A stretch of 64,000 nt of DNA from assembly GCF_905115235.1 (NCBI RefSeq), contig NC_051855.1, forward strand, positions 12,142,388-12,206,387, written 5' to 3'. This DNA comes from Hermetia illucens (lineage: Eukaryota > Arthropoda > Insecta > Diptera > Stratiomyidae). The position numbers and the translations under genes were made by a program. Below, one piece after another: positions 22,930 through 34,600 of the stretch (positions are counted from its first letter, which is position 1; each line of letters begins with the position of its first letter). The notes under the pieces were generated by a model. It searched no databases and was not told the DNA's origin. It was given only the letters and a program-made list of their open reading frames with translations.

Positions 22930-23440
22930 GTGTCTAGTGTGCCTAGACACTACTTTCCAGGTCCCTTCCATCTTACGGAATTAAAGGTGTTTCTGACGTC
23001 AAGCGTTACGAGGAGCATCACCCGTCGGGCGCGGTGGCTATGTGCCTCCGCTCGACGAAAGGCATCTACGACTTACATGACAGCATCAACTGTGGATCTC
23101 TCTGCTCTTAAACCGAACTGCCGTGGGGATAAGTCTCCGGTAGTACCTATCGCTTCAGCGAGCTACCTCTGATGAGCTTTTCGAGCACTTTCCCAATAGT
23201 GTCAAGCATACAAAATGAGCGGTATGAAGACAACGGCAACTCAGAGTCACCTTTCCCTTTGCTGATCAACGTAAGCATCGCCACCTTCAACAAAAAGGGA
23301 AAATGCCCTCTTTTAGGCAAGCGTTGAATGCCCCAAGCAGTAGGTCTGGCCGATGTTGCAACACCAGTTTGTATACCTCTGCTAGGATACCACCGGATCC
23401 CGTACGGGATGTGCAGGGAATAGCGCCCGTACAATGCAGT
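22930..23440 (-). mobile_element. LINE reverse transcriptase fragment
   Basis: The minus strand encodes LPLSSYRSFCMLDTIGKVLE, then a piece with RAERSTVDAVM and VTLDVRNTF. These are the first RT motifs of the R1-like family in pieces and in more than one frame. It abuts the LINE 3' end at 22925. Confidence 0.65.
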
Positions 23441-23639
23441 CCACCTGCTCAGCCTTAAGTAAACAGGGTTTTCGCAGAGCCCTGATTTTTCGGGTTACCA
23501 GGTTCGCAGGCCGTCGCTATCAGGTTCATAACTGAATTTACGCCAGTACCAGCTACCGCACCACCACCCCCAGGAGTATCCTCCAGTGCGGCGTGTTCGA
23601 CTTGTGGTCATCGCGGAAACTGGTAACCAAGAGTCGATG

Positions 23640-25055
23640 GAACGTCGATGGGACTCACTAAGGCAGGACATTGCTAGACTAATTCAAATCAGCACTTGAA
23701 ATGCCAGCAGACCCGTGAAAAATAAAGTGCAAAGGCTTTACAGGAAATATGTCATCTCCAGTGCAACACCCGTAGTTGAAATTTTGGACACATTAAAGCA
23801 GAAACTTTCTATCGTATACAGTCGGTTACGGGGATATGGCGAAAGTCACTCCAGACGTGCTCAGAATTCAACGTACGCGAGGAACCAGCGCAGTTTTTTT
23901 CAGAACTTTCAACGAATCCCAACAGAGCGTTCAGACCGTACATTTTTTGGGATGGACTTTTGGGGGTCATCCGCCAGCTGAGTGGATCACCGCTGGAGGC
24001 ACCCGCCGGGTATGAATTTTGCGGATGTAACGAAAGAGGAGTTTCGACGAGCCATAAATCGCTCGAAGAACTTAAAGGGCCCAGGTTTGGACCGGGTGCC
24101 GAACATCTAGCACAAAAAGTTCACCAGTATACGTGGTCGGTTCAAGAATTTCCACCCTTCCTCACTGCGGGGATTACCTACCTTTTCCCTAAGAAGGGCA
24201 CAGAGCGCGGTGGACCCCGCAGACACAAGACCGATTACTTGTTTACCAACCCTCTAAAAAATTCATAACGTCCATTATTAGTGGAAGGGTCAATACGCAC
24301 CTCGAGACCAACAACATTCTGTCCAAGGAGTAGAAGGGCTGCCGAGTCGGGTTTGGGGGTTGCAAAGAGTAACTCATTATCGACTCCGTAGTTGTAGGAC
24401 AGACAACTAGAGGGCGAATAAACCTCTTTAATTGCTATATTGATTATGCCAAAGCTTTTGACAGTCTCCCGCATACCAGGCTAATCAATGTCCTACGTAA
24501 CGATGATCCCAAACTAATAAAATGTTTGGTGACAGTCATGGAAGGGTGGCACACCACCTTGTCAGTGCGGTCATTTGAGAGTGCCAATACCTCAGAGCCT
24601 ATCCATGTACCGAGAGGTATCTTTCAGGGGGATTAGTTCCCTTAGCACTGGTGACCTCCACTTCTAGGATATGACCGAGACAGACTTCTACAAGTACTTA
24701 GGAATTCCGCAAGGGACCGAGTTGGTGATCTGAATGATGCTCTGCTGTCCAAATTCCTGCGACGTGTGAAGCTGGTGCTGAAACCACATCTCCCGGGAAA
24801 TAATGAAATAAGCGCGCTGAATGTATTCGCTATCCCTTCACTGGCTTATGAATTCGGAATATTGCCGTGGACGAAAATCGATTTGGAAAACGTCCAGCGG
24901 CGGATACGGACTACTATGTCAAAATTCCGAACACATTATCTAAATTCCGCCGTGGAGCGGATGAGCCTGTCTCTTAACATCGGAGGTAGGGACGTGGTTG
25001 ACGTGCCGACACAACATCTCCGACAAGACGACTCACTGTTTTGTAATCGTTACTA
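23640..25055 (+). mobile_element. R2/R4-like LINE, degraded
   Basis: Pieces in order are: an N-terminal basic helix (KNKVQRLYRKYVIS, then LRGYGESHSRRAQNS); GITYLFPKKGTE (RT entry motif); a piece with YIDYAKAFDSLPHTRLINV (catalytic Asp region); VPRGIFQGD; and finally KLVLKPHLPGNNEISALNVF with AIPSLAYEFGILPWTKIDLE and NIGGRDVVDV. The last part is characteristic of R2/R4 (Dong-like) proteins. There are several frame breaks and an internal shortening around the RT active site. Confidence 0.6.
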
Positions 25056-25240
25056 AATATTTTATTTGGATTATACTCATTTGGCAGACCATGAATTTCA
25101 CTCAACAGATCGATAATTTGTCTTGGAAAATAGTTAATTTATCTTGAAACATCGTTATTTTCACTTCTTAAAATGTTAATTTCATTTGTTGAAGCCTTAA
25201 TTTCATTTGTAGTGTTAATTTGACTTGCAAATGGAAGGGG
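25036..25240 (-). other. Short coding-like stretch of unknown origin
   Basis: One minus-strand frame reads INTTNEIKASTNEINILRSE, then, after a single TAA, RQIIDLLSEIHGLPNEYNPN and KIFSNDYKT. It ends near a donor-like GTGAGT. The first part has the look of a coiled coil. It is wedged between two plus-strand LINEs and I cannot assign it to a family. A transposon ORF1 remnant is the likeliest explanation. Confidence 0.3.
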
Positions 25241-25249
25241 AAGGGGTCT

Positions 25250-26935
25250 GGGGTCTATAGTGGACCTGACATACGTGAGTGCCACTTTAGCCAGTAGAAC
25301 CGCTTGGCATGTCAGCGAGGACTATACTCACAGCGACCACCAGGCAATCTGCATAGAGATCAAGGGCGGATCGAGCTCGAAAAAGAGTTTTCGCAGAATG
25401 CCGGGTGGTATGCTTGGCTGGACAGTGAAAGCTTTCGAGGGGGACACGTTTTCCGTGGTGCTCAAATCCGACATATCCCTGAATGGTACGGCTGGAGAGA
25501 AAGCCACCCAGATCACTCGATGGGTGACGGAAGCATGCGATACTGCGATGCCCAGAAGGCGATTGCTCCCCAGTAGGCAACCCAACTACTGGTGGAACAA
25601 CGAAATCGCAAGTTTGCGAACCGCATGTTTTCGGGCAAGGAGGCTTTGCCAGAGGTTCAGGGGAAAACCCGGTGGCGACAGTCGAGAGGAGGCACACAAG
25701 CAATTGCGCCATTCGGAGGAGCAAAAAGAACTGCTTCAAACAGCTGTTCGACCATGCCGACATAAACCCTTGGGGCGAGGCTTACAGAGTGGTGATGAAA
25801 AGGCTGCGGAAATCACCCCAGATGACCTGTCCGCGCCTCCTGAAACACATTGTTACCACTTTGTTCCCTCACCACGAAAATAGGGGAAGGCAAATTTTTA
25901 TCCAGCTAAATGACGGTATAATACCGCCCGTAACTGTGGAGGAGATGCGGGAAATATGTGGTAGGTTCGGTGACAACAAGGCCCCATGTTTGGATGGCAT
26001 CCCCAAGCGAGCTTTGAAACTGGCAGTGAAGACTAGGCCCGAACTTTTCGCCAACACCTTCGAGGCGTGCCTAAAAGAAGGAATATTCCCTGCCCAGTGG
26101 AAAAAGCAGAAGTTGGTGTTGCTTCCGAAGCCTGGTAAGCCACCTGGAAACCCAGCGTCTTATCATCCTATCTGCCTGTTGGATACAATGGGGAAGATGA
26201 TGGAGAGAGTCATCTACAACAGACTCCTGCCCATCGTCGAAGCCAGCAATGGTTTGTCGGAACGCTAGTTTGGTTTTCGACGCGCCCACTCTACGGTGGA
26301 CGCAATTGGCATGGTGGTAAACCTGGCAAAAGGTGCACTGATTTCTGGCGGCTGCTGTGCCGTGGTGGCGTTGGATGTCAAAAACGCATTCAACTCGGCC
26401 AACTGGAATAGAATTAAAGGGGCGTTGGCTGACATAGGTGTCCCCGAATACTTAGCGAATTTGGTGGAAAACTACCTCTCAGAGAGGACTCTCTGATACG
26501 GGACGGATGAGGGCCCCAAAGAGTACATTGTCACAGCCGGGGTACCACAGGGATCGGTACTTGGTCCCCTGTTGTGCTCCATCCTGCTCTACTCGTCGCC
26601 TGTGTGGGCAGAGGCGCTTGCAAACTCTCAGAGACGGAAGCAGGTGAACTCGGTTTACCGGCGGATGGCTTTGAGGGTTTGCAGTGCTTTTAGAACCACA
26701 TCAGATGAGGCAGTATTGGTGGTAGCAAGCATGATCCCGGTTGACATTCTGGCCAAAGAAATGAGTGTCCTGTACAATGCAAGACGTATGGAGGGGCATG
26801 CACAGCGTAGACATGCGGCAAGGTCAGAGTCGCGTGATCTCTGGCAACGCAGATGGTGGTGGTCTCGCGGGGCTGGGGCTGGAGAGACCGGGGGTGGTTT
26901 TTAGTGGGTGTGAATCCCACACGCGTCCGCTGTAG
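25250..26935 (+). mobile_element. R1-like LINE, 5'-truncated and internally deleted
   Basis: The copy begins within the endonuclease C-terminus (VDLTYVSATLASRTAWHVSE and YTHSDHQAI). It continues through RT motifs WKKQKLVLLPKPGKPPG, GFRRAHSTVDAIGMVV and DVKNAFNSANW to AGVPQGSVLGPLL. The frame changes once near 25670-25880 and two stops interrupt the RT. Directly after LGPLL the sequence jumps to ILLYSSPVWAEAL, so the active-site region (about 200 residues by comparison with the copy at 31985-34600) is deleted. The 3' tail carries TTTTAGTGGGTGTGAATCCC, shared with that copy. It lies in the presumed last intron of MFSD12, in opposite orientation. Confidence 0.85.
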
Positions 26936-26964
26936 TGTATTATTAAAAGATGATGATAACTTAC

Positions 26965-28936
26965 ATGGCTTCAATAATTGCAACCACTATTCCAGTAATT
27001 AATTTATCAGCAAATGTAACCGCTGAATATATGAATCCACCTTGATAAGTATGTTTTCCAATCATATCTGCTGTGATACATAAACTGCTCACCATTGTCA
27101 CTGAGCTTCCTGATCCTGTTTGATAAAAGAAAATATTTTTTATTAGTTGAAATAGTTTCCAAGGACAAGGGATTGTTGGTTGGAATTTTAAAGGATTATC
27201 CAAACAAGATTGAACACTTACCAAATAGCATCGCAATGACATACAATTGTATTGATTGCATACTTTTCGGCGATGCGAATGCAACCCAGGCGCATACTGC
27301 TATTGAAACTCCTGATCCAAGAAGATAAGCCAGTCCATGCGGTATCCATTTGTTTGCTTGTTTGAGCATCATAGACGATACAAAAGATGACAAAAATGAC
27401 ACAAGGGGAACTGTAGCCAAAGTTTCAACGCCTGCTGCAGCTTCACTAACTGCTGCTGGCATCTTATATGACCGTTCGTCCAGCCATAGTGGCATATAAA
27501 GTAGGGAAGTCGTCATGAATAGTCTGGCGAAGACATATAGAAGAGCGTTTTGATACAACAACGGAGATTTCAGAAAATTTCGAGTTCGTCTTTTCCGTTC
27601 CGGCCCTGTGTGATTGTTCAGGGCTCTGTTAATGCTATTTGTAGTGGATACCTGGTCTCCCTCGATTTCCCGTAAGAGATCCTCGGTGTCGTTGGACGGC
27701 GATCCTTGGCCTTCGTCTAAAGCATGGTATCGACTTTCATCATGTTCTTGGGACAGATTGCTTCCTCTACCACGCACGCTGCTCCGGCGACTCCTACTCT
27801 CGGTCTCGTCACCTCGCATTGCTAGCAGCGCCATGAGTCTCCGGTGTTCATAGTCGCTCAATGCTAGCGAAAAATGGAATAATACTGACATAGTCACCCC
27901 AACGAGGGTCAGTATTAACGCGATATCACGAAATCGACGTTCATCGGTAGGTCCAATGTTATTACTGTCTGTAGTACGACCGTTTAGAACAAACCACGTT
28001 ATCAGGAATACCACCAGATTCGCAATAACAGACGCTGAATACCGGGTGGCAGTTAGGTCGGCTCGATCCTTGGTCGTTTTGGATAGTTCAGGAATCATAG
28101 CGAAGTGCGATATTTGTACTATAGCCCAGGCTGCTTGGAAGATTACAATGAATACTGAAAAGTAGACGGGGGGCCACCAGTGGCCACTATTTGAGCACCA
28201 AGGGCAAATCGAAAAGATCATTGGAAACGAAAGGAATACCAGGCCGGTACCTGCACAGAAAAAAAATAATCAGGTGATTCCCAGAAATCTAGTCGTCATT
28301 GCTTCGAAGAACATCACTTAATAACCGATTACCCACTGACTTTAGCAGCCGGAACAAACGGAGGTGATAACAGAAATCAAACTCACCAGCAATATGCCAC
28401 TTCCTCTTTGTCATGTAACGATCAGCCAAAACACCAACGATCGGTGTCGCAATTGCATCACAGACTTGACCTAACATTATGAGTGCACCAGTTTCAACGG
28501 CCGGTAAACCTCGAACGGATTGCATAAATAGCAAGGTATAACTGAACCAAACACCGGCACAGAGATCATTGTAGACATGGCCCAAACCGAAGCCGAATTT
28601 CTGAAAGAAGGATAAGGTTGACTTCATATCCTCGGGTGTTGAAGATCCTGATGACGATGCAGAAGGTGGCAGGGAAGATCGAAGTGGTGTTGTTTCGTCG
28701 GGATCCTGTTGTTCGTCACCTTCTCTTTGATGTATATCACCGGAACCTGGATCTGTTGACGATGGACTTGTACTTGATGATGCTGATGGCGTTGAAACGA
28801 TTGATCCGTAATTTTTAAGACGTGGCCCCGATTGTTGTGATCGCGATGACGAAGATTCTTGTGGCCTCGATATCGATCGAGGAAGTAGACCGTCGCTTGA
28901 TGCCACGGCGGAAGAATCGCTCTTATCGTCGGACAT
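26965..28936 (-). CDS. MFSD12: MFSD12-type major facilitator transporter, 3' end not resolved
   Basis: Minus-strand exons 28936-28387, 28250-27222 and 27115-26965 join in phase to 576 residues. The first about 105 residues are a Ser/Pro-rich cytosolic region. Then follows GFGLGHVYNDLCAGVWFSYT (first helix) and GVLADRYMTKRKWHIAG, the MFS loop 2-3 motif with the conserved Asp-Arg. The second exon has a run of helices around SHFAMIPELSKTTKDRADLT and a long Ser/Arg-rich central loop (EHRRLMALLAMRGDETESRS). The third exon starts GSGSSVTMVSSLCITADMIG, matching the human MFSD12 segment MVTSLAMTADLIG. MFSD12 proteins act in lysosomes and melanosomes, where cystine import has been shown for the vertebrate form. 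The exon at 26965 ends in phase 2 at a good donor. The last about 60 residues lie across a transposon-filled intron. The ATG at 28936 is the first in a long open frame. Confidence 0.92.
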
Positions 28937-29799
28937 ATTTTCCTACTCAGGGGGATGAATTTTATCGGTTTATTTTAGAAGTGTAACAACTCAGTGCCGA
29001 TAAATTGATTGGATTGTGAAGCGAATGTGAACAGGAAGCACCTAATGAACCAGTAGCAGATGATGATCTGTAAATTGAAAGAAATTAGGCCTTCAATAAC
29101 GTAAGAGAATGCTGAATGCACAGAGAATGCATTTTAAATAATGAATGACTTTACTGCAATTGCGATCATAGTATAATGGGACACGTCTACTGCCGCCCAT
29201 TGTTCAGTAGAGAGGTAGCATTCATTTGTTCCTAAGCTTACAAAACTTAGAAATTTAATTCATGAATAATAAGCATGAGGCGAGTGCTCTTCACAGGCAA
29301 TCTAGTAATGATAGTGAGCAAACAATTGATAACAATGTTGTGGTAGCGATAAGAATTTTTTTTTGTCGAAAAATGCGCATTTGGGTTGATAGGAATGCAA
29401 TAGTTTTTTCTTACTTTGTTTAGATAAAAAAAGGCTTCGATAGGCTCAGAGCAAAAAAAGAGTTGAATGACCAACTTCTCTGTAACTTTTCGAAATACCC
29501 AGCACAAGTTACCAACATGCCTAAATCACGGTATCTTCGTTATCCATTACTTAATCCCGATGTTTACTAACAAATCCGCGCTGTACTCGGCTTTTGAATT
29601 TTTTTGGTTTGTATTTTTCTTGAGGGCTTCGTACAGAAGGTTCGTCTCCTGGCCCATTGCTTGAATTTGTAGGATGGATAAAAAGCATTACACATGTTCG
29701 ACGTTCTTTAATCACTTGCGCCTGAAGAGTTCTGCGCAAAGTTTTGATGGTGTTGATGTTCTATATGTGATGTGATATAATCGTCAGCAGGCACGTGAC
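28937..29799. other. MFSD12 upstream region
   Basis: This AT-rich interval contains the presumed MFSD12 promoter and 5' UTR. No other coding frame of known family is visible. Confidence 0.4.
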
Positions 29800-30350
29800 A
29801 AGTCTTTTCATCGAGAAGTTGCCAGCAGGCATCTTTCTCGGCGCACCAGGTCGACCTGTCTGTGGTGCATACGCGGTGAAGAAGTGAATAGTGCGATCAG
29901 CTGATATAATGGTGAGCTTCATCAGCCGATCATTAAATCGTTCAACTTCTTTAATGGCATCACGGATACCCTCTGAGATGGCAATGCCAACACCATATTG
30001 AGTGTGTGGGTTACCAAAATAGAGAAGTTTGTAGCCATTTTTACCGCGTTCGCGTTCAATATCGCAGCTTTTGGCAACAGACCATCGGGTTTCTTGCAGA
30101 GCGCAGATATCAATGCGAGTTTTCCGAAGGGTTCTTGCGAGTTCCTCGGTCTTTTCAGTTAGGGTACCAACATTTAGCGTGCAGACACGTATTTGTTTTG
30201 TTCGTTGTGTGCGGACTAACTTGCTTACGTCCTGACCCCGTCCATGCGTCTAGAACCCTTCCCCATTTCTCGACAGGACCGGGACCTGTCCTGCCGCGTC
30301 GACTGAGGTGGACGGCCTAGCATTTCTCCGAGGCTTGTGACTCAATCCGA
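29800..30350 (-). mobile_element. RTE-like LINE endonuclease fragment
   Basis: On the minus strand the frame reads VGTLTEKTEELARTLRKTRI, CALQETRWSVAKSCDIERER, YGVGIAISEGIRDAIKEVER and FFTAYAPQTGRPGAPRK. This is the N-terminal APE-type endonuclease of RTE elements, with the Glu of the QE(T)RW motif. It has more than one frame change and no RT follows. It may be a 5' piece of the family whose 3' pieces are at 6298-6690 and 57250-57770. Confidence 0.75.
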
Positions 30351-31984
30351 TCATCATGTTTGTAACGACATTGTATGCATTTTCTTGGTCGACCTGTCGC
30401 GGGGCCTGTCACCAAGAGAGATCAGGTAGGATTTAGCATAGTAGAATAACTCCATCTATACTCTATTTATCTCTTTCCCTGATCTCAGCATTTTATTTTT
30501 GTTTTACTGAGAATAGTACAGAGTACGTTGCCTCAAACCCTCCTCTTTTATCTGGGCTTGGGACCAGCATACTATGTTAATAGCAGAATACCTATCTTCA
30601 ACTTTAATGGTTATAATGTCACGAATTTTATCTCCAAGTTTTCATATTCATTTGTGGTATCTTTTAATACAAACAAAATTTATTTACTCCCGCTTCAACA
30701 GTTTATCTCATAAACCATCACAGCGATTCAAAACTTATCTTTAGTTGCTAGTTTTGGCCATATGTAGAGCTACAGATGATTCATCTAGAACTTGTATTTG
30801 GTCATATAGTATATGTACACCCATCTAACTTGATTCACATTATTTTTCCTATAATTATTCTGTGATTATGCACCTTATCATTTGTCATTTTTCTCTTCAT
30901 TTGAAATTAGTAATATAATACTCTTGGGCAGAGGACTTTTTAAGATATGCCGCATGATTAATATAGTCAAGAGGAGAGAATAAAAATGCTTGTTTTGTTA
31001 TAAATTATTGAGCTTTGAACTCATATTGAATGGTATTAACAAAATCGTTTACACCACACTATTTCCCTTGTGTTAATGACCTGGAACAGATATTACTATC
31101 TCAGATTCGCTATCTCATCGTTGTTTTCTAAGAAAGATACTAAATGTACGACATTGCAACCAATTGGCAGCAGATTTGAGTTGTATCTTAAATTATTTCA
31201 TTATGACCGTTGGTTTTATTTATTATGAAAAAGTAAGTTACCCATATCTAACTCAAAACTATAGATATCAAATCTAAACTGAAAACACAATAGAAATAAT
31301 TTGAGATAAACAACTGTACACTTACTTTTATCACTCATAGTATCTAAACAACGGGCAAATCGGAAACACAACACCTGTCACACGCGATTGAATTACTTCA
31401 TCAACTTAAAACCGCACCGTATAGTGCACCACATGTTAGTTGGATGCCTGCAACTTTCATTCTCACCCCGACCAATGTAAATGCGACATTTCAAGTCCAA
31501 TTAAAAAAATGTTTCATGCATGAAATCACAGAAAGAACAACATAAACAAATTCATCTTTATCTGCCAACTAAGCATCAGATACACATTTCTCCGTAGCCA
31601 TTGACACAAATCACGTGACATTAGCATATATACACCACTTGAGCTGATATTCTAGCATTAACAATTTCAAATAGCGCGCGCAAATCAGCTGTTTGAGTTG
31701 GTAGAACGGGATCGGGAAATTCTACGCTGTAGGGCATGTGACGGATGAAACAGAGAAACTGAAGCATACGTACAGGAAGCAGGAAAAAATGGAGTTACAC
31801 CTCGAAGATACTGCTTTGGATATACACTGCAATAGTAAGGCCAATGATTACCTATGGAGCGGTAATTTGGGCAGAAAAAAACCGAACTCAGCACACAAGT
31901 CAGGAAATTACATAAGCTCCAAAGGTTGGCTTTTTTTCTTTATGGATGGAGGTGGAAATCTTAGAAAGACGCTGCTGCGCCAGG
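30351..31984. other. AT-rich intergenic sequence, nothing recognised
   Basis: I see no credible exon, RNA gene or repeat array in this 1.6-kb stretch. The few short open frames are of chance length and composition. Confidence 0.5.
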
Positions 31985-34600
31985 TTGCAGCAGTGTGTGG
32001 GATTCGCACCCACTAAAACCACCCGCACTCTTACGCCCCTCCCCGCGAGACCACCGTGAAGTATTACTTCGCGGGGGAGGCTCTAGTTCGCTATACCAGC
32101 TCGTCCATGTCACGTCTCCGTCGCGCCGCCTTCCGAGCTCGATCCAACTCCAGGAGTTTTGTCTGCACCACGGCTACTGCCTCATTTATCGCCATCCAGT
32201 TTTCCTCCGACTTCAGCATCTCTTTCACCAGGTTGAAGGGCTCAATGTCCGGCCCTAAGATGCTGTTCAACCTCCTTTTCTGCTGCAGAAATCTGGGACA
32301 ATGGAACATAACGTGCTCCGGGTCCTCGGGTGTAGCACCGCATTCAGGACAGTTGGGAGACTCGTCCAACTCGAAGCGATGCAAGTACTTCCTATAGCCA
32401 CCGTGTCCCGTAAGGAACTGTGTCAGGTGGTAATTCAATTCTCCGTGCTTTCGGTTGACCCATTTCTCGATACACGGGATCAATGTATGGGTCCACCGGC
32501 CCTTGTCGGAGTTATCCCATCGTTGTTGCCACTTGCCACACAACTCTCTCCTGATGGCTTTTCGGAAATCCGCATTCACCTCGGCTGGATTTGCTTTCTG
32601 TTTTTCGTAGAGCCAGTGTGCCTCGCCCGCTAGAAGATCTATAGGGATCATTCCTGCGATGACACACACTACCTCCGTCGACGCCGTCCTAAATGCGCTG
32701 CACACCCTTAGCGCAATTGGCCGGTATGCCGAACTTATCTTCCTCCGGTTGACAGCGTGGTTCAACGCTCCCGCCCAGACAGGGGCCGCGTATAACAGGA
32801 TCGACCTCACCACTTCCGCGATGAGTAGCCCTCCCTCGTTAGGCATCATCCTTGCAAGGGATGAGCTGCCATTTGCTGTCTTCTCTCGCGCATAATCCAA
32901 GTGTCCCTTGAAACTCAGCTTGGCATCGATCATCACCCCCAGGCATTTGACAACCGATTTTGAGACGACCTCACGATTACCAACCTGGATAGTAACCGTG
33001 TTGTTCTTCCTACGGTTGGTAATGAGGACCACCTCCGTCTTTTCGTCCGCCAGGTCCAGCTTGGCCATTCGTAACCATGACTTGATGGTATGAATGGCTT
33101 CATTTGCATAAAGCTCCACGTCCTCGGGATGCTTTGCAATTGCGACTACCGCCAGGTCGTCCGCAAAACCAATCAGCGTTGTCTCCTCCGGCACGCGAAG
33201 GCCAAGCACTCCGTCGTACATTATGTTCCACAGCAGCGGTCCCAATACAGAACCATGAGGCACATCTGCTGTCACAATGTACTCCTTCGGCCCGTCGTCC
33301 GTCTCGTACCAGAAAAGTCTGTCCGAAAAGTAACTCTCGATGAGCCGAGCCAAGTAGCTAGGAACACCCAGTTTGGCCAAAGCGCCCTTAATCCAGCCCC
33401 CGTTGGCTGAGTTAAAAGCATTTTTGACGTCCAGCGTCACCAGAGCACAGCATTTGCCCATGGCCATTGCATTTCGAGCCAATTCCACGACCACCCGTAG
33501 AACGGGCTCGCCGAAACCCATATTGCCGCTCTGAAAGACCACCCGCAAGCTCGATGAACGGGAGCAGCCTGTTGTATATCACCCTCTCCGACATCTTCCC
33601 CATGGTGTCTAAGAGACAAATAGGGCGATATGAAGACGGCACGCCGGGTGGTTTTCGGGGCTTCGGTAGCAACACCAGCTTCTGCCTCTTCCACTGGGCG
33701 GGAAACACTCCTTTCGCCATGCACGATTCGAATGTGCTTGCGAACCACCTTGGTCTGGCCTTGACCGCCACTTTCAGAGGCCTGTTCGGAATTTCGTCCA
33801 ATCCCGGAGCCTTGCTGTCCCCAATACGTCTGCAGATTTCCCAAAGTTCCTCTTCGGTAACATCAGGGATCGAGAAGACGTCCTGCTGAGCTGCCAGTTC
33901 GGGTTCTCTTTCGTCTTGCTCCTGCTGCGGGAAAAGAGTTGTAATTATTTGCAACAAGAGCCGTGGGCATGTCACCTGAGGTGATTTTCGCCCGTTGATC
34001 TTCTTCATTACAACTTGGTAGGCTGTACCCCACGGATTCGTATTAGCCTTTATGCAGAGCTTCTGGTAGCATTCCCGCTTGCTTCTCCGAAAGGCCTTCT
34101 TAAGGTTGCTTCGTAGATCCCTGTATTCCTCCTCACGCTCCTGGTGCTCCGGCCTTCCCCTTGTCCTGTGGGAAAGTCTCCGCACTCGGAGGCAAAAGGA
34201 TCTCAAGGCAGCGATCTCCGTGTTCCACCAGTAGTTTGGCCTCTTGCCGTGGTGCAAACGTCGCCGTTACACGCTGAGACAGCTGTGTGACCCTTTCCAC
34301 CGCTATTCCATCCGGATCATGGGCTCCCTCCAATGCGGCCAGGAATGTCTCCTCGTCGAACGCTCCGATAGATCAGCCAACCGCCTTAGCCTTTCAACCT
34401 CCAGAGATGGCCTGGTGGTCACTGTGGGTGTAGTGTTCACTCACTTGCCAAGCCATCTCCCTCACCAGTGAAGTGCTAACAAATGTCAGGTCAACGATCG
34501 AACCCGACCCTCTTCCTCGAAAGGTGGGCACGCATCCAACGTTGGCCAGCACGATGTCCAGCTCCGCAAATGACTCCAACAGAATTTGACCTCTGGTGTT
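31985..34600 (-). mobile_element. R1-like LINE, the most complete copy, 5'-truncated
   Basis: Read on the minus strand, the copy starts in the endonuclease C-terminus (SGSIVDLTFVSTSLVREMAW and YTHSDHQAI). It continues with the linker (HGKRPNYWWNTEIAALRSFC) and RT motifs (RQKLVLLPKPRKPPG, RPICLLDTMGKMSERVIYNR, LVTLDVKNAFNSA). LIGFADDLAVVAIAK holds the FADD active site. The C-terminal zinc-binding region has CPECGATPEDPEHVMFHCPR. The main frame (33548-32091, 485 residues) overlaps the upstream frame (34257-33412) in another phase, so one frameshift separates them; another lies near 34260. The 3' UTR contains the shared CCCACTAAAACC tail (minus reading GGTTTTAGTGGG). It must have been competent not long ago compared with the other copies here. 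Confidence 0.88.
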
